From Pseudomonadota bacterium (GTDB lineage Bacteria; Pseudomonadota; Alphaproteobacteria; Rhizobiales; Hyphomicrobiaceae), in assembly GCA_023430845.1 (NCBI GenBank), contig JAEYYJ010000237.1, positions 1-5,160 of the forward strand: a stretch of 5,160 nucleotides of DNA, written 5' to 3'. Position 1 is the first letter of the stretch. The number at the start of each line of letters is the position of its first letter. Of this stretch, positions 1 to 4,483 are shown piece after piece. The notes under the pieces are model-generated. The model saw only the letters and a program-made list of their open reading frames with translations. It was not told the origin of the DNA and searched no databases. A program made the position numbers and the translations under genes.

Positions 1-45
1 CGCCTTATAGCTGACGGCCTCGCGGGCCGCCTGCGCGCCGCCTGA
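1..45 (+). CDS. Possible C-terminal end of an upstream gene (partial)
   Basis: Reading from base 1, the frame stays open for 14 codons and ends at TGA (43-45). The visible residues are RLIADGLAGRLRAA, too few to assign a family. The other two forward frames hit stops within the first 14 bases. Most third codon positions are G or C, and a perfect hairpin begins nine bases after the stop, as expected for the end of a gene. The alternative is a minus-strand gene starting at the ATG at 105-103 and running off the left edge: that frame is open for 35 codons but has no ribosome binding site and would contain the hairpin in its coding part. The sequence to the left would decide. Confidence 0.3.
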   Translation, partial: RLIADGLAGRLRAA

Positions 46-54
46 GCCACTATT

Positions 55-80
55 GGCAGCCGCCCCTGCCGGCGGCTGCC
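55..80 (+). terminator. Perfect GC-rich hairpin, possible terminator of the upstream gene
   Basis: GGCAGCCGCC (55-64) and GGCGGCTGCC (71-80) are exact reverse complements of 10 bp around a six-base loop. The hairpin starts nine bases after the TGA at 43-45. No T-run follows the stem, so it is not a classical intrinsic terminator; it could instead mark or protect an mRNA 3' end. Confidence 0.45.
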
Positions 81-258
81 GCAGCGCACGCAATCCCCTG
101 CCCATGTTTGCAATTATCGTGTTAGTCTCGGATCATAAGCCCGATGAACGGGCCTTGATTCGTCCGTCGCGCTTATGGGGAGCACACCCAGAGGGCTAAA
201 GGCATGGCCTCGAGGCGGCGGGAAACCGCTCTGGGCCTTGGCTAGAAAAGGAGGGGCT
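81..258 (+). promoter_or_regulatory. Upstream region of the universal stress protein gene
   Basis: This stretch must hold the promoter of the stress-protein gene, but no strong sigma-70 pair is visible. TTGCAA (108-113) could be a -35 element; the best matching -10 sites downstream (around 131-139, GATCATAAG) are poor. A small hairpin, GCCCG (139-143) with CGGGC (149-153) and a five-base loop, lies in the probable leader. I looked for an FNR/FixK box (TTGAT-N4-ATCAA), which controls many such genes in this group, and found only an unpaired TTGAT half at 155-159. Confidence 0.25.
249..256 (+). promoter_or_regulatory. Ribosome binding site fixing the stress protein start
   Basis: AGGAGGGG lies directly before the ATG at 259. 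It shows that 259, not the in-frame ATG 28 codons upstream at 175, is the start. The upstream ATG has no such site and would add a basic, glycine/proline-rich extension unlike the family. Confidence 0.85.
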
Positions 259-1068
259 ATGAAAACCATCCTCGTGCCGTGTGATCAAAGCGACAGCATG
301 CCGTCCGTGCTGGCGACGGCCGATCAGCTTGCGGGCAAGTTCGAGAGCCTGGTCGAAGGCATCGCGCTACGCCCCGTCCACGTCGAGATCGTCGCGCCGG
401 ATCCGATCGTGGCCGTGACTTTCCCGCCGGCCGACTGGAATGACGGTAGCTACGTCGCCAAGGCGCGGGAAGCGTTCGACACCCACTTTGCCGGCCGACA
501 GACGCCGCGACGTCGCTGGAAAGCGGGCGCATCGGTCGACGATGCGGGGCTCGGCTCGCTCTCGCGCGTCTATGACATTACCATTCTCGGCAGGCCCACC
601 GCCGAGGCCACTGGCCCGCGCATGACCACCCTCGAAGGTGTGCTGTTCGAGAGCGGCCGCCCGGTCCTGATCGCGCCGCCGACACCGCCCAAGTCGTTCG
701 GCGACACGATTGTGATTTCCTGGAACCGCTCGACGGAGCAGGCTCGCACCAATGCTGATGCGCTGCCGCTGCTCCGGCTCGCCAAGACGGTCGTCGTTCT
801 GACCATGGAAGGCATTACCGTTCCCGGACCCTCGGGCGAGCAGTGCTGCGACTGGTTGGCCGGGCACGGCATTCATGCTCGCGAGCTGACGCTCGGCCTC
901 GAAGGACGAAAGCCCGGTGACGCGCTGATGGAAGAGGCGCTGAAGCTTGGTGCTGATCTCATCATCAAGGGCGCCTATACGCAGAGCCGCTTGCGCCACA
1001 TGATCTGGGGCGGCGCGACGAGCCATCTGCTCGCTCACGCACCGATCCCTGTGCTTATGGCGCACTGA
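259..1068 (+). CDS. Universal stress protein (UspA family), tandem two-domain form
   Basis: A 269-residue cytoplasmic protein of the UspA superfamily; members help cells survive starvation, oxygen limitation or other stress, and many bind ATP. The N-terminal domain runs from MKTILVPCDQS to about residue 140, ending in the typical GRPVLIAPP strand. The second domain spans about 149-269 and ends in APIPVLMAH. Its nucleotide loop at 238-254 (GAYTQSRLRHMIWGGAT) resembles the canonical G-x2-G-x9-G-S/T, but the second Gly is Thr241 and the final S/T position is Gly252, so ATP binding is uncertain. Length is normal for proteobacterial double-domain members. There is no signal peptide or membrane segment. 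The exported cupin gene follows 61 bases downstream on the same strand and may be co-transcribed. The family call is firm; the specific stress signal is unknown. Confidence 0.92.
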   Translation: MKTILVPCDQSDSMPSVLATADQLAGKFESLVEGIALRPVHVEIVAPDPIVAVTFPPADWNDGSYVAKAREAFDTHFAGRQTPRRRWKAGASVDDAGLGSLSRVYDITILGRPTAEATGPRMTTLEGVLFESGRPVLIAPPTPPKSFGDTIVISWNRSTEQARTNADALPLLRLAKTVVVLTMEGITVPGPSGEQCCDWLAGHGIHARELTLGLEGRKPGDALMEEALKLGADLIIKGAYTQSRLRHMIWGGATSHLLAHAPIPVLMAH

Positions 1069-1119
1069 GACCGTTTCTCGAAGCTTCGCACTAAAGTTCG
1101 AGCTGAATTCTGTGGCGAT

Positions 1120-1124
1120 GGAGG
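1120..1124 (+). promoter_or_regulatory. Ribosome binding site fixing the cupin start
   Basis: GGAGG five bases before the ATG at 1130. It favours that start over the in-frame GTG at 1112 and ATG at 1118, which have no upstream site and would place extra residues, including a Glu, before the signal peptide. Confidence 0.7.
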
Positions 1125-1129
1125 CTGTG

Positions 1130-1483
1130 ATGGTCTGGTATCGTGCGGTTGCTCTGTGCTTGCTTGCGCTCACAACCATGCCGGCGCTGGCTCAGGATCC
1201 ACTTCAGACGGACGGCGATAAATATCGACTGAAGTTCGAGAACGATCGCGTTCGCGTGCTCGAATATCGCGATCAGCCCGGCCAGGTGACCAACCAGCAT
1301 CGCCACAACGCTTTCGTTTTGTATGCGCTCGGTCCGTTCAAGCGCACGATCACACTGCCGGATGGCAAGGTACTCACGAGAGAGTTCAAGGCGGGGGACG
1401 TCCTGTATTCCGACGCGCAGACGCACATCGGCGCCAATGTCGGGAATACGCCGACGCACGTCATCATCGTCGAGTTCAAATGA
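1130..1483 (+). CDS. Small exported cupin-domain protein
   Basis: A 117-residue protein with a signal peptide (hydrophobic stretch about residues 6-20, probable cleavage after A-L-A at 21), so the mature protein of about 96 residues should be periplasmic. The rest is a single cupin barrel. Motif 1 holds H57-R-H59 but lacks the usual Glu a few residues later; motif 2 has G89-D90, H99 and N103. Three His ligands are thus present, so a bound metal is plausible. The run FENDRVRVLEY (37-47) is typical of small cupins annotated as cytoplasmic or quercetinase-like proteins, whose function is mostly unknown. It ends just before a strong hairpin and follows the universal stress protein gene at 61 bases, so it may be expressed with it. 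The domain call is good; enzymatic activity cannot be claimed. Confidence 0.82.
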   Translation: MVWYRAVALCLLALTTMPALAQDPLQTDGDKYRLKFENDRVRVLEYRDQPGQVTNQHRHNAFVLYALGPFKRTITLPDGKVLTREFKAGDVLYSDAQTHIGANVGNTPTHVIIVEFK

Positions 1484-1485
1484 AA

Positions 1486-1517
1486 TGTGGCCGGACACCT
1501 CGCGGTATCCGGCCACA
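1486..1517. terminator. Bidirectional hairpin terminator between convergent genes
   Basis: TGTGGCCGGA (1486-1495) pairs perfectly with TCCGGCCACA (1508-1517). Inside, after one mismatch, ACC (1497-1499) pairs with GGT (1504-1506) around a TCGC tetraloop. The structure starts two bases after the cupin stop and 27 bases beyond the stop of the convergent transporter gene. On the minus strand it is followed by TTTCATTT, a moderate U-tract; on the plus strand there is only AATAGTG. It should therefore work best for the minus-strand operon, and may serve both. Confidence 0.75.
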
Positions 1518-1543
1518 ATAGTGATGCCTGCTGCGGAAGCGGG

Positions 1544-2614
1544 TTACTTCGCCTTCCACTCCTTGGCGGCCTTGATGACCGCATCCTTATCGAACTTGTT
1601 GATGTCGGCGAGCAGTGAATTGTCGAGGACGTCGGCCGCAGAGGCCTTCTCCTTGATCGTGCCGTTCGCGAGCAGCCAGTCGAAGTATGCCTGGTAGTTC
1701 TCGACAAGGTTCTCACCCCACTGCTTGGCACCGACCGACTCGAGACGCCACGAGGCTGCACGCGCATTCAGTGTCGAGATGTCGTGCTTGAGCGCGGTCG
1801 CCTCGTCCTTGCTCGTCGACTTCGTCTGCGGCCACATATCCCAGAGGATGCGGATGGCGGCTTCGGGATTGTTGATCGCGAACAGCGTGCCCATGGCGTA
1901 GCCCTGCGCGATCGCGACGGCTTCCTTCCGGTTCTTCACCAGCGTGTCCTCGAGGGCGATAAAGCCGTTCGAGGGGAATTTGTCGATCGAGGGATGCTTC
2001 AGGCGGCGCAACTTCACGCCGGCGTTCTCGACGAGTGCGTACTGCGTGTCGAACTGCGAGAGCGCATCGACCGAGCCATTGCGCACGAGCGCTGCGGTCT
2101 GGCCGGCTTCGCCTGCGACGACGACAGAGATGTCCTTGTCGGGGTCCATGCCCTCTTCCTTGGCAAGGGCACGGACGATGATGGCGCTGGCCGAGGCCAT
2201 GCCGATCACGCCGATCTTCTTACCCTTGAGGTCGGCCATGGTCTGAACCTTGCTGTCCGCGGGAACTGCAAGACCGTAGATGTTGCCGAGATAGGCTGTG
2301 TAGTACGTCTTGAGCTTGGCGCCCTGCCCGCGCATGACTGTGACGGGCTCGACGGATGGCAGCGCGAGCATGGTCTCGCCTGTCGCGACGAATTTGGCGC
2401 AATCACCCGAGCCCGGCAGCGGCACGAGCTCGACCTTCACGCCCATCTTCTCGTACCAGCCCATTTTGGTGGCGATCGCGAATGGCGCAGCGGCCGAGCT
2501 GATCGTGCGTGCGCACCAGCCGACGCGCACAGTCGTCTGCGCCTCGGCCGCCGTTACCGCGAGCACGCTGCCGATGGCCGCCAGCCCGACGCTCATTCCG
2601 AGCAGTTTCCTCAT
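1544..2614 (-). CDS. Periplasmic substrate-binding protein of a NitT/TauT-type ABC importer
   Basis: A 356-residue protein with a Sec signal peptide: MRKLL start, hydrophobic core to about residue 20, probable cleavage after A-E-A at 25. It belongs to the NMT1/THI5-like, SsuA/TauA-type binding-protein group, shown by the opening strand VRVGWCARTISSAAAPFAIA, the GWYEKMGVKVELV segment (52-64), and the hinge-region ADLKGKKIGVIG (127-138) followed by a Ser/Ala-rich turn. It would capture the ligand in the periplasm and hand it to the permease encoded just upstream. Two cysteines, C34 and C72, lie in the first lobe and could form a disulfide. Translation starts at ATG 2614, six bases after AGGAGG, and this ATG overlaps the permease stop as ATGA. 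Family members carry taurine, sulfonates, nitrate, pyrimidine thiamine precursors and others; residues here do not tell which. Confidence 0.88.
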   Translation of the reverse strand: MRKLLGMSVGLAAIGSVLAVTAAEAQTTVRVGWCARTISSAAAPFAIATKMGWYEKMGVKVELVPLPGSGDCAKFVATGETMLALPSVEPVTVMRGQGAKLKTYYTAYLGNIYGLAVPADSKVQTMADLKGKKIGVIGMASASAIIVRALAKEEGMDPDKDISVVVAGEAGQTAALVRNGSVDALSQFDTQYALVENAGVKLRRLKHPSIDKFPSNGFIALEDTLVKNRKEAVAIAQGYAMGTLFAINNPEAAIRILWDMWPQTKSTSKDEATALKHDISTLNARAASWRLESVGAKQWGENLVENYQAYFDWLLANGTIKEKASAADVLDNSLLADINKFDKDAVIKAAKEWKAK

Positions 2615-3414
2615 ACTGAACCTCCTTTTTGTGATGAGTTTGCGGTTTCTTCGCCCGTGTTCCTGACTTCCCAGAAGACCAGCCGCCGCCGTGCGTAGGC
2701 GACCATGCCATTCAGAATAAGCCCGAGCATCGACAGGATGAGCAGGATCGAGAACTGGCCTGCGACGTCCATGTTGAAGTTCATGCTCTGGATGAGCATG
2801 CCGAGACCTCGTTCGGCGCCGACGAACTCGGCGACGATCGCCCCGATGAGCGCGAAGATCATCGCGATCTCGAGGCCGGCGAAGATGTAGGGAAGCGCGT
2901 TCGGCAGTTGCAGCATGAAGAAGATCTGCGTGCGCGAGGCAGCCAGCGAGCGCATGAGATTGATGCGGTCTTCCTCGGCCGAGCGCAGACCCGCGATCGT
3001 GTTGACCATCAACGGGAAGAAGGCGACGAGCGCCGCGTTGATCACCTTAGACGTGAGGCCGAGGCCGAACCAGACGACGATCAGCGGTGCCAGTGCCACC
3101 TTCGGCATGGACTGGAACATCACGATGAAGGGATAGAGGAAATACTCGACGCGCCGGCTCAGGGCGACGATCGTGCCCAACATGAAGGCGAGCGCGGTGC
3201 CGACCATGAACCCGAGCAGCGTTTCAGTCAGCGTCACCATGAAGTGCTGCGGATAAACGTTACTCATGATGCCGTTATACATCGCCCTGAAGATGCTCGA
3301 CGGCGGAGGCAGGATGTACTCGGGGATGCCGGTCGTCTTCACCAGGAATTCCCACAAGCCGAGGACGGCCGCTATGAGCAACAGCCGGAGGGAGAAATTC
3401 TTTGCGCCGCCCAT
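2611..3414 (-). CDS. ABC transporter permease, SsuC/TauC-like (BPD_transp_1 family)
   Basis: A 267-residue inner-membrane protein forming the channel of the importer, probably as a homodimer. About six membrane helices are visible, near residues 8-24, 60-84, 92-114, 122-143, 172-198 and 220-240. The early P-x-x-I-L-P-P-P-S run (31-39) is characteristic of SsuC/TauC-type permeases. The cytoplasmic EAA loop that docks on the ATPase is at about 155-180 (RSLAASRTQIF, then LPNALPYIFAGL). Length is normal. The start ATG at 3414 shares one base with the ATPase stop (TGATG) and has GGAGGG (3423-3428) eight bases upstream; the TGA stop overlaps the next start as ATGA. These overlaps indicate one operon with coupled translation. 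Specificity is set by the binding protein and remains unknown. Confidence 0.92.
   Translation of the reverse strand: MGGAKNFSLRLLLIAAVLGLWEFLVKTTGIPEYILPPPSSIFRAMYNGIMSNVYPQHFMVTLTETLLGFMVGTALAFMLGTIVALSRRVEYFLYPFIVMFQSMPKVALAPLIVVWFGLGLTSKVINAALVAFFPLMVNTIAGLRSAEEDRINLMRSLAASRTQIFFMLQLPNALPYIFAGLEIAMIFALIGAIVAEFVGAERGLGMLIQSMNFNMDVAGQFSILLILSMLGLILNGMVAYARRRLVFWEVRNTGEETANSSQKGGSV
2621..2626 (-). promoter_or_regulatory. Ribosome binding site of the binding-protein gene, inside the permease gene
   Basis: On the minus strand AGGAGG lies six bases before ATG 2614 and is part of the last permease codons (K-G-G-S-V). Such a full-consensus site could let the last gene be translated more strongly than the membrane component, as binding proteins usually need to be. 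Confidence 0.75.
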
Positions 3415-4226
3415 CAGTCCAGCCCTCCATCGGCGTTGAGCGCAACACGAATGCGCTTCACGTAGGCGCCGAAGGCTTCCGTATTCATGATCTCCAGTGG
3501 CCGCGGCCGAGGTAGATCGACATCGAAGACATCGCCGATCTTGCCGGGCCGTGCCGTCATCACGATCACGCGGTCGGCGAGGTAAACGGCCTCGGACGTC
3601 GAGTGCGTGATGAAGAGAATGGTCTTGCCGCTCTCCATCCAGATGCGCTGCAGCTCGACGTTCATGGTCTCGCGCGTCATTGCGTCGAGCGCACCGAACG
3701 GTTCGTCCATCAGCAGGATGGCGGGGTCATGAATGAGTGCGCGGATGATGCCCACTCGCTGCTGCATGCCGCCTGAAAGCTCGCGCGGATAGCGATTCTC
3801 GAAGCCTTCCAAGCCGACGAGCCGGATGAGATCCATCGCCCGCTTGCGCATCTTCTCCTTGTCGAGGCGCTGCACGTCCGCGGGGAGCAGCACATTCTGG
3901 AGCACCGTGCGCCACGGAAACAGAACCGGCGTCTGGAACACGACGCCGATATCGCGGCGCGCACCCGTGATCGGCGTGCCGTTGAGCGTTGCTACACCTT
4001 CGCTCGGCGGCAGCAGGCCCGCGAGGATCTTGAGAAGCGTCGACTTCCCGCAGCCGGAGGGGCCGACGATCGAAATGAACTCGCCGTTGGCGATCGAGAA
4101 GCTGATGTCGGAGAGGGCGAGGACGCCCGTGTCTTTCTTCCCGTACGTGAGGGAAAGATGATCGACGGCGATAACGTCCGTGGAAGCTGCGCGCCCAGGC
4201 GACGCAGCCCTATCAAGTGCGTTCAA
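3414..4226 (-). CDS. ABC transporter ATPase, SsuB/TauB-like
   Basis: A 270-residue cytoplasmic nucleotide-binding subunit that powers the importer. All motifs are intact: Walker A GPSGCGKST (55-63), Q-loop Q98 followed by TPVLFPWRTVLQNV (typical of the nitrate/taurine/sulfonate group), signature LSGGMQQR (150-157), Walker B ILLMDE (170-175), D-loop ALD (179-181) and switch His208. It is the first gene of the three-gene operon. The start chosen is TTG at 4226, preceded by GGGAGG (4239-4234) at seven bases; no in-frame ATG or GTG lies between it and the conserved strand VDHLSLTYG. The start sits in a 10-bp tandem duplication. About 17 Ala/Arg-rich residues precede the conserved core, a usual length. 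ATP hydrolysis and membership are firm; the transported compound is not known. Confidence 0.94.
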   Translation of the reverse strand: MNALDRAASPGRAASTDVIAVDHLSLTYGKKDTGVLALSDISFSIANGEFISIVGPSGCGKSTLLKILAGLLPPSEGVATLNGTPITGARRDIGVVFQTPVLFPWRTVLQNVLLPADVQRLDKEKMRKRAMDLIRLVGLEGFENRYPRELSGGMQQRVGIIRALIHDPAILLMDEPFGALDAMTRETMNVELQRIWMESGKTILFITHSTSEAVYLADRVIVMTARPGKIGDVFDVDLPRPRPLEIMNTEAFGAYVKRIRVALNADGGLD

Positions 4227-4233
4227 GTGCGTT
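4214..4233. repeat. 10-bp perfect tandem duplication across the ATPase start
   Basis: CAAGTGCGTT occurs twice back to back (4214-4223 and 4224-4233). On the minus strand each copy ends in TTG; the copy nearer the ribosome binding site supplies the in-frame start at 4226. The second TTG (4216) is out of frame. Since the unit is not a multiple of three, loss of one copy would put a TTG at the same distance from the binding site but in the wrong frame. Confidence 0.85.
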
Positions 4234-4239
4234 CCTCCC
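4234..4239 (-). promoter_or_regulatory. Ribosome binding site fixing the TTG start of the ATPase
   Basis: GGGAGG on the minus strand, seven bases before TTG 4226. It is the main support for a non-ATG start of the first operon gene. Confidence 0.7.
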
Positions 4240-4292
4240 GAGAACGTGAGCTGGGTCCGGCGGTCTGCTTGTTCTTGTTCTTAGGGCGGGAC

Positions 4293-4324
4293 ACCAAAGT
4301 GGCGCGTCCACAACCGGACTTGGT
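4293..4324. repeat. Nested inverted repeat near the operon leader
   Basis: Outer arms ACCAA (4293-4297) and TTGGT (4320-4324) enclose a hairpin GTGG (4299-4302) / CCAC (4308-4311) with loop CGCGT. The stems are short and unequal spacers separate them, so it could be an operator, an RNA hairpin or chance. Confidence 0.35.
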
Positions 4325-4350
4325 TTTATCGCTGTGCTCGTTGTACGCAA
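4325..4350 (-). promoter_or_regulatory. Candidate promoter of the ABC transporter operon
   Basis: On the minus strand TTGCGT (4350-4345) and, 16 bases on, TAAAAC or the overlapping GATAAA (about 4330-4323) form a weak sigma-70-like pair. It would give a leader of roughly 90 bases before the TTG start. The -35 part coincides with the near-palindrome TTGTACGCAA, a possible operator. The match is poor, so this is only a pointer. Confidence 0.22.
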
Positions 4351-4360
4351 AAGATCCAGG

Positions 4361-4388
4361 CTGGCAAGCGACAATACGTCCCAATTAT
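4361..4388 (+). promoter_or_regulatory. Candidate promoter of the amidase gene
   Basis: CTGGCA (4361-4366) and AATTAT (4383-4388), 16 bases apart, each match four of six sigma-70 consensus bases. Transcription would start near 4395 and leave a leader of about 90 bases containing the 4404-4439 stem-loop. It would lie back to back with the candidate operon promoter. Weak evidence. Confidence 0.22.
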
Positions 4389-4403
4389 GCTTGCCTCTCA
4401 AAA

Positions 4404-4439
4404 GGGTTGATGGCGCCCCTCCCTTGAGGTGATCATCCC
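4404..4439 (+). repeat. Imperfect stem-loop upstream of the amidase
   Basis: GGGTTGAT (4404-4411) pairs with ATCATCCC (4432-4439) with one T-T mismatch; within the loop CCTC (4418-4421) pairs with GAGG (4426-4429) around CCTT. It lies 45 bases before the amidase start, probably in its mRNA leader, and could be an operator or a leader structure. Confidence 0.35.
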
Positions 4440-4483
4440 CCGAGCGCGGCCCGCGCCGGTCATGCAAGGAAAGCCCACACGAG

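Larger units (their letters stand above)
4227..4483. promoter_or_regulatory. Divergent control region between transporter operon and amidase
   Basis: These 257 non-coding bases must hold the promoters of both transcription units. They are less GC-rich in the middle (about 4320-4410), as promoters often are. Visible elements are two imperfect stem-loops (4293-4324 and 4404-4439), a near-palindrome TTGTACGCAA (4341-4350), and a short CTTGTT direct repeat (4268-4279). No regulator gene lies in the window. I compared both strands with the TPP and the three guanidine riboswitch motifs from memory and saw no convincing match. Confidence 0.6.

Noticed and set aside
175..258. 28-codon N-terminal extension of the universal stress protein
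   Set aside because: No ribosome binding site at 175 and an unlikely basic sequence; AGGAGGGG directly before ATG 259 marks the true start.
1079..1088. Palindrome CGAAGCTTCG between the stress protein and cupin genes
   Set aside because: Ten bases with no loop for an RNA hairpin and no T-run; most likely chance.
367..1179. Long minus-strand open frame opposite the stress protein gene
   Set aside because: Its Arg- and Ala-rich translation has no recognisable domain and it mirrors the well-supported UspA gene; long antisense frames are common in GC-rich DNA.
1784..2698. 304-codon plus-strand open frame opposite the binding-protein gene
   Set aside because: Translation is rich in Arg, Asp, His and Gly with no domain; the opposite strand encodes a clear signal peptide and binding-protein fold with a good ribosome binding site.
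2908..3465. 185-codon plus-strand open frame opposite the permease
   Set aside because: Charged low-complexity translation antisense to membrane helices; a shadow of the permease gene.
4268..4282. CTTGTT short direct repeat as an iteron or operator
   Set aside because: Only two and a half units; too short to support a function.
4361..4385. Possible sigma-54 promoter (GG-N10-GC) on the minus strand
   Set aside because: Only the GG and GC doublets agree; the flanking bases do not fit TGGCACG-N4-TTGC, and such doublets are frequent by chance.
4260..4440. TPP or guanidine riboswitch upstream of the transporter
   Set aside because: Considered because related importers can be so controlled. The TPP CTGAGA and the CCTGATC-type segments are not in order, there is no ykkC-like core, and only one ACG-loop hairpin exists instead of the two of guanidine-II.
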